Assembly: GCA_963576725.1 (NCBI GenBank)
Contig: OY755244.1
Location: 80,661,620-80,725,619, forward strand
From: Azorinus chamasolen
Lineage: Eukaryota; Mollusca; Bivalvia; Cardiida; Solecurtidae
Length of the DNA stretch: 64,000 bases
Direction: 5' to 3'
Under the pieces are notes generated by a model. That model did no database searches. It saw only the letters and a program-made list of their open reading frames with translations, and was not told where the DNA came from. How positions within the stretch are numbered: the first letter of the stretch is position 1; each line of letters starts with the position of its first letter. The position numbers were made by a program, and so were the translations under genes. Below, one piece after another: positions 12,801 through 22,713 of this stretch.

Positions 12801-14053
12801 AATTGAATAAGTAACTGGATGTGAATTTAGCTACTTATTCCCGGTTCGTTATTCGGAACAACGAAAATAATCGAATAAGTAACGGGATGTGAAGTTAGCT
12901 ACTTATTCCCGGTTCCTTATTCAAAATAACGAAAAATAATTGAATAAGTAACGGGATGTGAAGTTAGCTACTTATTCCCGGTTCGTTATTCACAAAAACG
13001 AAAATAATCAAATAAGTAACGGGATGTGAAGTTAGCTACTTATTCCCGGTTCGTTATTCACAAAAACGAAAATAATTGAATAAGTAACGGGATGTGAAGT
13101 TAGCTACTTATTCCCGGTTCGTTATTCAGAATAACGGAAATAATCGAATAAGTAACGGGATGTGAAGTTAGCTACCTATTCCCGGTTCGTTATTCACAAA
13201 AAAACGAACATAATCGAATAAGTAACTGGACGTGAAGTTAGCTACTTATTCCCGGTTCGTTATTCAAAATAACGAAAATAATTGAATAAGTAACGGGATG
13301 TGAAGTTAGCTACTTATTCCCGGTTCGTTATTCGGAACAACGAAAATAATCGAATAAGTAACGGGATGTGAAGTTAGTTACTTATTCCCGGTTCCTTATT
13401 CAAAATAATGAAAAATAATTGAATAAGTAACGGGATGTGAAGTTAGCTACTTATTCCCGGTTCGTTATTCACAAAAACGAAAATAATCGAATAAGTAACG
13501 GGATGTGAAGTTAGCTACTTATTCCCGGTTCGTTATTCAAATTAACGAAAATAATTGAATAAGTAACGTGATGTGAAGTTAGCTACTTATTCCCGGTTCG
13601 TTATTCAGAATAACGAAAATAATCGAATAAGTAACGGGATGTGAAGTTAGCTACTTATTTCCGGTTCGTTATTCACAAAAACGAAAATAGTCGAATAAGT
13701 AACGGGATGTGAAGTTAGCTACTTATTCCCGGTTCGTTATTCACAAAAACGAAAATAATCGAATAAGTAACTGGATGTGAAGTTAGCTACTTATTCCCAG
13801 TTCCTTATTCAAGATAATGAAAATAATTGAATAAGTAACGGGATGTGAAGTTAGCTACTTATTCCCGGTTCGTTATTCAGAATAATGAAAATAATCGAAT
13901 AAGTAACGGGATGTGAAGTTAGCTACTTATTCCCGGCTCGTTATTCACAAAAACGAAAATAATCGAATAAGTAACGGGATGTGAAGTTAGCTACTTATTC
14001 CCGGTTCCTTATTCACAAAAACGAAAATATCGAATAAGTAACGGGATGTGAAG
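6899..14053 (-). repeat. 68-bp satellite array, right arm, inner block
   Basis: About 105 monomers, the reverse complement of the left-arm repeat (GCTACTTATTCCCGGTTCG). A variant marked by ATTCGGAACAACG recurs at about 10741, 11218, 11695 and again at 12373, 12851, 13330, spaced ~477 bp (seven monomers). The whole pattern repeats after ~1633 bp (10062 to 11695, 10130 to 11763, 10741 to 12373). This is a 7-mer inside a 24-monomer segmental duplication. A partial earlier copy is marked by TTCCCTGTTC at 8551 and 10388 (27 monomers). Confidence 0.93.
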
Positions 14054-14057
14054 TTAG
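14054..14057. repeat. TTAG target duplication, left copy
   Basis: The satellite reads GAAGTTAG here and resumes with TTAGCTACTTATT at 14571, so TTAG is present on both sides of the intervening 513 bp. Confidence 0.8.
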
Positions 14058-14570
14058 GTTTAGTACTCTATGAAGGCGACCTCTTAAATCCAGAAATGGA
14101 AGGAGAACGTCGGATATCTGTACTATTTCATTTTTGTCGTACCCTTTATTACTTTTCTACAGTTACTCTGTTTGCAGCTCAATCATTGAGTACAATAGCG
14201 ATAGGTGGATACAGTATTTTCAATAAAATGTTTTTTTGTTATACATGCACTTTACCACTGTATTTGCTGTCGCGGTTGTTGTAGATTAGTCGGAGAGGGG
14301 ATACGTTTATTTACACTGTTTGTCTTTTAGGATGGGGATGGAATAAGGGTGAGGTTGGGCGCCCATAAACCGGTTTAAACCCCCGGTGACTTTTGTCACT
14401 GACCGTTCCAAGGCGGTACTTCCATCTTCCTCCTATTGTATGTTTGTTTTGTCTTTGTGCGTCTCTTGTTGTTTTTTCTACCTATGTACATTTGCTGTTT
14501 CCTTGTGTTGCTGTTCGGGCGAGTGTTTGTTCTGTATGTGGTGTTTCCTGCATGACTCATTTTTGTACCT
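14058..14570 (+). mobile_element. Family J element inserted in the satellite
   Basis: A 513-bp non-satellite block interrupting a monomer in phase. It shares GACCGTTCCAAGGCGGTACT and an upstream CCGGTTTAAAC tract with the J copies near 25.9, 32.4, 34.9, 35.5 and 58.4 kb, and CTCAATCATTGAGTA with the copy at 35.5 kb. Open frames here are short and cysteine-rich by composition, with no domain. The element class is unknown; the 4-bp target duplication and lack of terminal inverted repeats are what can be seen. Confidence 0.8.
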
Positions 14571-17146
14571 TTAGCTACTTATTCCCGGTTCGTTATTCAG
14601 AACAACGAAAATAATCGAATAAGTAACGGGATGTGAAGTTAGCTACTTATTCCCGGTTCGTTATTCAGAATAACGAAAACAGTCGAATAAGTAACTGGAT
14701 GTGAAGTTAGCTACTTATTCCCGGTTCCTTATTCAAAATAATGAAAATAATTGAATAAGTAACGGGATGTGAAGTTAGCTACTTATTCCCGGTTCGTTAT
14801 TCAGAATAATGAAAATAATCGAATAAGTAACGGGATGTGAAGTTAGCTACTTATTCCCGGTTCGTTATTCACAAAAACGAAAATAATCGAATAAGTAACG
14901 GGATGTGAAGTTAGCTACTTATTCCCGGTTCCTTATTCAAAATAATGAAAAATAATTGAATAAGTAACGGGATGTGAAGTTAGCTACTTATTCCCGGTTC
15001 GTTATTCACAAAAACGAAAATAGTCGAATAAGTAATGGGATGTGAAGTTAGCTACCTATTCCCGGTTCGTTATTCACAAAAACGAAAATAATCGAATAAG
15101 TAACTGGATGTGAAGTTAGCTACTTATTCCCGGTTCCTTATTCAAAATAATGAAAATAATTGAATAAGTAACGGGATGTGAAGTTAGCTACTTATTCCCG
15201 GTTCGTTATTCAGAATAATGAAAATAATCGAATAAGTAACGGGATGTGAAGTTAGCTACTTATTCCCGGTTCGTTATTCACAAAAACGAAAATAATCGAA
15301 TAAGTAACGGGATGTGAAGTTAGCTACTTATTCCCGGTTCCTTATTCACAAAAACGAAAATAATTGAATAAGTAACGGGATGTGAAGTTAGCTACTTATT
15401 CCCGGTTCGTTATTCAGAACAACGAAAATAATTGAATAAGTAACGGGATGTGAAGTTAGCTACTTATTCCCGGTTCGTTATTCAGAATAACGAAAATAGT
15501 CGAATAAGTAACGGGATGTGAAGTTAGCTACCTATTCCCGGTTCGTTATTCACAAAAACGAAAATAATCGAATAAGTAACTGGATGTGAAGTTAGCTACT
15601 TATTCCCGGTTCCTTATTCAAAATAATGAAAATAATTGAATAAGTAACGGGATGTGAAGTTAGCTACTTATTCCCGGTTCGTTATTCAGAATAATGGAAA
15701 TAATCGAATAAGTAACGGGATGTGAAGTTAGCTACTTATTCCCGGTTCGTTATTCACAAAAACGAAAATAATCGAATAAGTAACGGGATGTGAAGTTAGC
15801 TACTTATTCCCGGTTCCTTATTCACAAAAACGAAAATATCGAATAAGTAACTGGATGTGAAGTTAGCTACTTATTCCCGGTTCCTTATTCAAAATAATGA
15901 AAATAATTGAATAAGTAACGGGATGTGAAGTTAGCTACTTATTCCCGGTTCGTTATTCAGAATAACGAAAATAATCGAATAAGTAACGGGATGTGAAGTT
16001 AGCTACTTATTCCCTGTTCGTTATTCACAAAAACGAAAATAATCGAATAAGTAACGGGATGTGAAGTTAGCTACTTATTCCCGGTTCGTTAGTCACAAAA
16101 ACGAAAATATCGAATAAGTAACGGGATGTGAAGTTAGCTACTTATTCCCGGTTCGTTATTCACAAAAACGAAAATAATCGAATAAGTAACGGGATGTGAA
16201 GTTAGCTACTTATTCCCGGTTCGTTATTCACAAAAACGAAAATAATCGAATAAGTAACTGGATGTGAAGTTAGCTACTTATTCCCGGTTCGTTATTCAAA
16301 ATAACGAAAATAATTGAATAAGTAACGGGATGTGAAGTTAGCTACTTATTCCCGGTTCGTTATTCAGAATAACGAATATAATTGAATAAGTAACTGGGTG
16401 TGAAGTTAGCTACTTATTCCCGGTTCGTTATTCACAAAAACGAAAACAGTCGAATAAGTAACGGGATGTGAAGTTAGCTACTTATTCCCGGTTCGTTATT
16501 CAGAATAATGGAAATAATCGAATAAGTAACGGGATGTGAAGTTAGCTACTTATTCCCGGTTCGTTATTCACAAAAACGAAAATAATCGAATAAGTAACGG
16601 GATGTGAAGTTAGCTACTTATTCCCGGTTCCTTATTCACAAAAACGAAAATATCGAATAAGTAACTGGATGTGAAGTTAGCTACTTATTCCCGGTTCCTT
16701 ATTCAAAATAATGAAAATAATTGAATAAGTAACGGGGTGTGAAGTTAGCTACTTATTCCCGGTTCGTTATTCAGAATAACGAAAATAATCGAATAAGTAA
16801 CGGGATGTGAAGTTAGCTACTTATTCCCGGTTCGTTATTCACAAAAACGAAAATAATCGAATAAGTAACGGGATGTGAAGTTAGCTACTTATTCCCGGTT
16901 CGTTATTCACAAAAACGAAAATAATCGAATAAGTAACTGGATGTGAAGTTAGCTACTTATTCCCGGTTCGTTATTCAAAATAACGAAAATAATTGAATAA
17001 GTAACGGGATGTGAAGTTAGCTACTTATTCCCGGTTCGTTATTCAGAATAACGAATATAATTGAATAAGTAACTGGGTGTGAAGTTAGCTACTTATTCCC
17101 GGTTCGTTATTCACAAAAACGAAAACAGTCGAATAAGTAACGGGGT
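14571..17146 (-). repeat. 68-bp satellite array, right arm, outer block
   Basis: About 38 monomers continuing the right arm after the J insertion. It includes a 10-monomer duplication: the ordered variant set ending GAATATAATTGAATAAGTAA recurs 679 bp apart (about 16362 and 17041). The variant ATTCAGAATAATGG recurs at 15683 and 16498 (12 monomers). Confidence 0.93.
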
Positions 17147-17238
17147 GTGAAGTTAGCTACTTGTTTGCTATTGAACATTCACAATCCATTGAATGTCGAA
17201 CTGGGAACAAGGAACAAGTAGCCAACTTCACGGACATA
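17144..17238 (-). repeat. Right terminal cap of the foldback element
   Basis: Inverse of 1112-1206. It ends CCAACTTCACGGACATA, followed immediately by nine T (17239-17247). Confidence 0.85.
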
Positions 17239-17289
17239 TTTTTTTTTCAACCGATTGGAGTATATCAGCTTTAACCTTTCAGCATGGGA

Positions 17290-17385
17290 GACGCATGCAC
17301 TGTCACCTGTATACAGTGCAGACCCAGATGAGAGGACTTCAAGATGAGCCTTCTGATCAGGGTCTGCACTGTTTGGCATTCAAAA
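17290..17385. mobile_element. TTAA-type hairpin remnant
   Basis: Core hairpin only: ACAGTGCAGACCCAGATGAG against TCTGATCAGGGTCTGCACTG, with a disrupted apex. Termini not found. Confidence 0.55.
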
Positions 17386-17482
17386 TCATCTAGCATGCGT
17401 GTGCATTTCATACTAAGTTGATTATATAGTCTAACACTAATGGGTTATTTCCATTCTGATAATTCAAGGTTGAACGAGTTAA

Positions 17483-17655
17483 CCCTTTACTCCATAAATA
17501 CGCATTTCTGCGCCTTTGCAAACAGAGAAGACCCAGATCAGACGGCTCCTGTGGGAGCCATCTGATCAGGGTCTGTTCTGTTTGTTTATTATTCTACAGT
17601 TTCTGCCATAGCCCAAACATCATGTGATATTATAACAATTTCGTTGAGTAAAGGG
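17483..17655. mobile_element. TTAA-type MITE, subfamily C
   Basis: TTAA at 17479-17482 and 17656-17659. Ends CCCTTTACTCCATAAATACG and GAGTAAAGGG. Core AGACCCAGATCAGACGGCTC / GAGCCATCTGATCAGGGTCT. The right half (TTCTGCCATAGCCCAAACAT) is characteristic of subfamilies B and C. CCCTTT ends with TTAA duplication are the piggyBac pattern. Confidence 0.82.
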
Positions 17656-17659
17656 TTAA

Positions 17660-18258
17660 TATACTCGCCATCATCATTGACTGCCATACCATCGTATATG
17701 TACTGACGAGTTTGAATATGAATAGTAAAGAATGGGGGAAATCTTTATTATTATCTCACCATTGTTGTCGAAAAAGATAAAGAGAACAATAGAATTCAGA
17801 GACAGTGGAAAAGGCGAAGAGCATTCACAACACCGTCAATTGCCAATCTCTCAGATACCGATAAACGCTGCAATGGCAGCTACACAATGAAGCATCCAGT
17901 TATGAAATGTAATTGACATTGCCTCATCTTGGTGATATACATGGCACACCGAAACTCACATTGCTACCATTTATTCAACACAATCTGTAGGTTTGGAAGA
18001 CGCGGGTATTAAAATGATATGCAAGACACAAAATGTGTATGTAAAATAAGGTGAATGTTTCCATTGGGTGATTGTAGGAAAACAAGCAAGAAACTGATAA
18101 AACTCACGTTAATTCAACAACTAGTTGCCGCTTTTTATATACATACGTACACATAAAATGATTAATCACACACTAAAACACGTGATACATGTATATACAA
18201 ATCAGCCATTGATTTAAATTATGTAATGCCCAGATGGACACGTTGCGTGGACATGCTA
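17660..18258. other. No recognised feature
   Basis: AT-rich unique sequence; no coding or repeat signature noticed. Confidence 0.4.
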
Positions 18259-18260
18259 TA

Positions 18261-18465
18261 CAGTAGATCCTGTCCTAAGCGACCATCCGTTTATTGAACA
18301 TAGAAGTCTTAACAGCAAGTGGTTGTTTAATGCAGGGACACATTAATTCAGAAAGCTCCTATAGGAGCTTTATGCATTACTTTTGACCCGCATTTAGCTA
18401 CCACCTGCTTTACAGATTCCATTTCATAGACCTCCCGTTGATGGCAGGTTAAGACATGTTTACTG
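18261..18465. mobile_element. Pogo-like MITE, AAGCGACCAT subtype
   Basis: Flanked by TA (18259-18260, 18466-18467). Left end CAGTAGATCCTGTCCTAAGC; the right end is partly diverged. The central palindrome has apex GCTCCTATAGGAGC inside TGCAGGGACACATTAATTCA and its inverse. 205 bp. Confidence 0.8.
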
Positions 18466-18684
18466 TAAATCTGTAATACAGACACTGTAGACAAGAAAAC
18501 AAAACTCTGCAATTTAAACGTTACATCTTTGTTATTTATTTACGACATGAAGTGTGTGTACATATTAACGTCATAGACATTCATTTACAACATGAAGCGT
18601 ATGTAAATAAAAACTAGTTATATATGTTTACAATGACAGTATAAACAATGCAACGTATTACCCTAGAATCAGATTTATTCTATG

Positions 18685-18860
18685 CAGAGGTCCGGGTAAG
18701 ATGTGTAGATTAAAACATTTTCAAATATAACTTCTTTGTTTTCACCAAAATCCTATGCTGTGACCACTTTTTAGAATCGTCTCTACGAGACGATTCTAAA
18801 GAGTGGTCACAACATAGAGTTTAGTGGAGTAATGATGATTTTAGTATCTGAGTATACGCC
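18685..18860. mobile_element. Hairpin family G, full copy
   Basis: Perfect-looking hairpin GTGACCACTTTTTAGAATCG / CGATTCTAAAGAGTGGTCAC around TCTCTACGAGA, extended by CTATGCTGTG and CACAACATAG. The outer part AGAGGTCCGGGTAAGATG recurs in inverse at the far end of the 38.6-kb copy. Transposon class unknown. Confidence 0.7.
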
Positions 18861-18889
18861 CATTTTATATGTTGCTCAGATTCTGTTAT

Positions 18890-18976
18890 TTCCTGACCAG
18901 ATAATTTACTACAGGAGATTGTGATTGGGGTCTACTCTATTTGCAAATGGTATTCTATACGGTAAAGGGTTAAACA
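18890..18976. mobile_element. TTAA-type MITE, 3' half
   Basis: CTGACCAGATAA, then GGGGTCTACTCTATTTGCAA and a terminal GTAAAGGGTTAA. Only the right half survives. Confidence 0.55.
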
Positions 18977-19269
18977 AATACAAATTGTATGTTGTTGGTA
19001 TATTACTCTCTCATGTCTGAATGTCGTAGTATCACCTACTTGTCAAAGTATCGCAAACTCATCTTAGTATCATTTTAGTATCATACTGACGTAACACTAT
19101 GGTGATATAACGATGACTCTGGGGAATTAGGTATTTAAACTGTTGACGTATCCTTTACTATGGTGTGAGCTGCACTTTGATGAGATATTAGCCAGGGATG
19201 GTAATTGTTGTGTATAATTCTAGCCAATTACACGAAGGCAGAAAATTAAGAACTAGGCCTGTATTATTA

Positions 19270-19345
19270 CATAACAAATCCTGATCAAACGGCTCCTGCA
19301 AGAGCCATCTTAACTGGGTATTTTCTGTTTGTAAAGGCATGAAAA
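19270..19345. mobile_element. TTAA-type hairpin remnant
   Basis: ATCCTGATCAAACGGCTCCT with AGAGCCATCTTAACTGGGTA is a degraded B/C core. Termini lost. Confidence 0.5.
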
Positions 19346-19478
19346 AGACGTTTCTACTAGCCTGTATGAGGTATAGGGTGAAACAGTGTTTGCCTGTTCC
19401 TTTTTCTTAAAACATAAACAGCAGAAACACTATCATTATCTTCCATGCACTGCTTGTTTGCTTTTGAAATACAGAATA

Positions 19479-19671
19479 CAGCACAACTCCTCTAAACCAG
19501 AATTCTAGTAGAGAAGAAATTAGATGCTTCTAGGCAGGTGGCTGCTTAATGTAGGGGAATGTAGCTCCTAGAGGAGCTTTCTGCATGACCATCACCCTGC
19601 ATAAGCTGCCACCTGTCACCAAAACTGATATTTATACTCAATTTCACGTAATGTTTTGAAGGGCTGTACTG
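19479..19671. mobile_element. Pogo-like MITE, diverged
   Basis: TA flanks (19477-19478, 19672-19673). Left end CAGCACAACTCCTCTAAACC, right end inverse of CAGTACAGCCC. Inner arms GGCAGGTGGCTGCTTAATGT and AAGCTGCCACCTGTC flank a GCTCCTAGAGGAGC apex. Confidence 0.75.
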
Positions 19672-19955
19672 TACACGCAGGTTAGTTATTTAGGTAATGA
19701 CATAATTACACACAAAATGCCTTTGCATAGACATGCAGGACCACGGTAGTTTAATGGCCAGTGTGAGATGATAGAAAGTCGTTTCTTATCATGTGTCTGT
19801 ATTTTCGCTTCAGACTATTGATCATGTCATCAATATTTAAGCACCCAGTCGTGTATTTAGACGTCCATTCTACAGTTCTTAGCATTAATCGTTTGACGAT
19901 AGTCGGATGATTTTAATTTCTGCATTGGCATATAATTGGCTTTATTCTCCGTTAA

Positions 19956-20370
19956 CCCTTTATCTGATAGAAACATATTTTCGCACCTTTGCAAAGAAGT
20001 AGATCCAAATCATACAGATCCTTATAGGAGCCGTTTGACCAGGGTATGCTGTGTTTGCTTATGGAAGTTTAACCTGCTATGGGCAAATGATTGAATACCT
20101 ATGCAAACAGTCTGGATCAGGATCCAAGCTATTTGACAACCTGATTGCATTTTGGTAGACAAATTCATTATAGCTTGAAATTGAAAATGTAGTGGCTAAA
20201 GCCAATTGCAAAAATAATTTGCTCAGCAGGCTAAAGGTTAAAGATCGGACTTATACAGTTCTTGCCATGGCCAACACATTCTGTGTTCAAATACTGTTCT
20301 AAAAATCATATAGTGAGTATTTATTGTATCGTAATTTCTGACATTATTGTTCATCAGGTTAAGGGCTAAA
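19956..20370. mobile_element. TTAA-type MITE split by a second one
   Basis: Left half starts after TTAA 19952-19955 with CCCTTTATCTGATAGAAAC and contains the B/C core (AGTAGATCCAAATCATACAG). After the nested element the right half resumes with TTGCCATGGCCAACACATT and ends near TCATCAGGTTAAGGG. Confidence 0.65.
20073..20237. mobile_element. Nested TTAA-type element
   Basis: TTAA at 20069-20072 and 20238-20241. Ends CCTGCTATGGGC and GCTCAGCAGGCTAAAGG. Internal hairpin ACAGTCTGGATCAGGATCCA. It interrupts the host between GTTTGCTTATGGAAG and AGATCGGACTTATACAG. Confidence 0.65.
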
Positions 20371-20395
20371 TAGCATCAGTGATTATAAAATTTAA

Positions 20396-20450
20396 CCCGT
20401 TCCTCCATAAATACGCCTTTCTACGCCTCTGTAAAAATCACCTGTTGAAA
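20396..20450. mobile_element. TTAA-type MITE, subfamily D, 5' stub
   Basis: TTAA (20392-20395), then CCCGTTCCTCCATAAATACG and CACCTGTTGAAACC, identical in plan to the start of the 26344 copy. Truncated before the hairpin. Confidence 0.6.
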
Positions 20451-20662
20451 CCTTTATCTGTTGCTCTGTATAGTCCGAATAATTCCTACAAAAAGCAACT
20501 AGAATATCTAACAACAAGATGAGACATCAATTTATTGGATATCTCAGTAGAATCCATACTGTTTGCAAAACCAATCGCCATTAGCAAGCTAATGAATAAA
20601 ATGTAGATATCAATGTTGTAAAGTCATGTGGAGCATCAAAGAAACATTCACCTGTATTGTTT

Positions 20663-20937
20663 ACATGTACTTCATTCATATATCGAGGGTTTGGTGCAAA
20701 ACTATTCTAACTCCTTCACAAGAAGGAGTTACTATGTAGAATAGTTTTGCACCAAGCCCTCGATATACGCCTTTGAAAACAGAGTGGGTCCTATAGGAGA
20801 TCTCTGATCAGGGTCTGCTGTGTTTGATCTGTTTCTACAGTTTCTGCCACGACCAAAAATCAATATGTTCATATGTCATTATAAAAATCAATCTTATTAA
20901 CTTTCTTACAAGATTAGTCATGGAGTCAGTGGTTAAG
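20663..20937. mobile_element. TTAA-type MITE, subfamily C, host of hairpin H
   Basis: TACTTCATTCATA at the left and TACGCCTTTGAAAACAGAG after the insertion are the two parts of the C start. The rest (TCTGATCAGGGTCTGCTGTG, TTCTGCCACGACCAAAAAT) follows the C right half. Confidence 0.6.
20684..20762. mobile_element. Hairpin family H, 79 bp
   Basis: CGAGGGTTTGGTGCAAAACT paired with AGTTTTGCACCAAGCCCTCG. Flanked by ATAT at 20680-20683 and 20763-20766. The second copy (34671) has a different 4-bp flank, AGTT, so a 4-bp target duplication is likely. Confidence 0.75.
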
Positions 20938-20939
20938 CG

Positions 20940-21170
20940 ATTATTGCTATGAACAGGAAATGCAATGCAATGTTGATATGACTATTATGTCCCATGTAAG
21001 ATATGACCATTGTAACCCATTCCCATTCTGTACAAATACCTAAAGTATTATATAAATAAATACCTTATATTGTCTATAAACTTGCTTTATAAATAATATT
21101 AGCCAACTTTGTGACATAACCCTATTGTTAGATTTAAGTTATACGGTGTAAATTCTGAAAGTAGGAGATC
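20940..21170. other. No recognised feature
   Basis: AT-rich; nothing identifiable up to the family I fragment. Confidence 0.4.
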
Positions 21171-21245
21171 CTTCGAAAGCAAAAGCGGCAATGCAAAAAG
21201 AGCAAATGGCAGACTCGCTTGTTTTAGTCTGTCCATGTACTTACG
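21171..21245. mobile_element. Family I fragment
   Basis: TTCTGAAAGTAGGAGATCCT then TTCGAAAGCAAAAGCGGCAA and GCAGACTCG match the 33.5-kb copy. It diverges after TTAGTCTGTCCATG. Confidence 0.65.
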
Positions 21246-21540
21246 CACTGAACACTAAACAGGCCATAAATAGGCTCACTTTATTTTATCCTTATATATT
21301 TGGTATTTTCACCGACGGAAACATTTTGTTAACGAAATATAAACACGTGTGTATGTTCTGTTTACCCATACAGCCTGATGTTCCGACAAGATTTTGATTT
21401 AGACAATATAATCTTCTTTTAATTATACCATTGACTATAAAATGATCATAGATCAACCAGGCATGTGAGTATCATACAATCTCGGCGGGGAAATAGACAC
21501 CTAAATGGGTATATGATCGACCAATAGGCCACACTCTAAC

Positions 21541-21610
21541 CCTTTACTTCATATATACGCATTTAATGTCTTTGCAATCTCAGTAGACCAAGAACAGACG
21601 GTTCCTACTA
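21541..21610. mobile_element. TTAA-type MITE, subfamily C, 5' stub
   Basis: CCTTTACTTCATATATACGC then AGTAGACCAAGAACAGACGG. It stops at the point where the trinucleotide microsatellite begins, as if repeat expansion replaced the remaining half. Confidence 0.6.
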
Positions 21611-21631
21611 GTAATAGTACACATCGTGGCA

Positions 21632-21702
21632 ATAGTAGTAGTAGTAGTAGTAATAGCTGCAGCAGCAGCAGCAGTAGTAGTAATAGTAGTAGTAGTAGTC
21701 GT

Positions 21703-21733
<31 letters not shown>

Positions 21734-21797
21734 ATAGTAGAAGTAGTAGTAGTAGTTGTAGTAGTAGTAGCTATGTCTGTAGTAGTAGTATTTTATT
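21632..21797 (+). repeat. (AGT)n/(AGC)n microsatellite
   Basis: Interrupted trinucleotide tract of AGT and AGC units. It creates a long Val/Ala open frame that is compositional only. Confidence 0.95.
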
Positions 21798-21799
21798 TT

Positions 21800-22710
21800 A
21801 TTAAATTACTATAATTATTTGTAATATATTTTTATTCATTTTCATTTTCTTCCATGTCCTTTTGGTTTCCGTACATAAAGCTACCGGAAATGTTATTAAT
21901 TGCTTTATACATAAACCTCGACCGAAATATGTTCTTGAAGCAATCGTCATGCAATGAAATTATATTGAAAAAAATAGTAAGTTAAGAAAATATTATGCAT
22001 TGGACTTAATGGAACAATCCGCTTTTTAACTCACCCGAGTATACATGTTCAGGTGAGTAAATGTACAGTCGGCTGAGCGGTCATTCGGACTGAAAGTAGA
22101 CTATAACTAGGTACTGTTTTAACAAAGACACAAACAAGCAAATTCATAGAATTGATATCCCCTGCCAAAGGTATTACCAAGTAAAACGGCAAACCATGAA
22201 GGGAGAAGAGGGAATCTTTAGATAATCAATTTAAACAAAAGGGCTATGGTAGCCCTGGGTTGCTCAACCAAGGTTTACTTGTCTTTGATGCCTACCAAAT
22301 CCTTAAATGGATATTTCGACCAACTTTATTAATATTGGGCCACATTGCTGCTTTCTACTACAATCTTTAATAAAAGTGTACATGTTTTGATACTGAATGA
22401 GCCTAAGCAAGGGTAAATGTGCCTTATTGTGTTACAAAAAGTATAGACCAAGACCGGCTGCCGCGTCTCCGCTGCGGCATCTGGTCCAGTCTACTACTTT
22501 TTGCATTAGTTGTAATTTGTATACAGTTTATTATGACACAGTGAATCATTATATATCCAGATTGGGTATTGCATTGGTGATGCAGTTGCTGATCTGTTTC
22601 TGAATTGTTTGGCTCATGATCAGGCCCATTTTACCTTGACACTGCTTTAATATGATAGCTGTATAAAGCACATTCAAGTACTTAATGCAAAACAGTATTG
22701 ACTGCAATAC
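21800..22710. other. No recognised feature
   Basis: A few short GC-richer patches (about 22441-22500) but no supportable gene or repeat family. Confidence 0.4.
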
Positions 22711-22713
22711 AGT

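Larger units (their letters stand above)
1112..17238. mobile_element. Foldback-like element with satellite arms (whole)
   Basis: A 16.1-kb inverted structure. Both ends read TATGTCCGTGAAGTTGGCTA inward and share about 90 bp of non-satellite cap that differs at roughly one position. Inside the caps lie arrays of one 68-bp satellite in opposite orientations (1207-5205 and 6899-17146), separated by a loop. The outermost monomers match one to one in variant type, so the arms are homologous end to end rather than two unrelated arrays. Outside the caps are seven T on the left and nine T on the right; alternatively TA at 1112-1113 and 17237-17238 is the duplication. No transposase is present. Known foldback families (FB, Galileo, TU) have long inverted ends built of short tandem repeats, so I infer a non-autonomous foldback transposon. 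An inverted duplication of a satellite block is the alternative. Confidence 0.65.

Noticed and set aside
14386..14614. Cysteine-rich short frames
   Set aside because: They come from the TGT/TTG-rich part of family J and recur only as part of that repeat.
21626..21814. 62-codon Val/Ala frame
   Set aside because: Translation of an AGT/AGC microsatellite.
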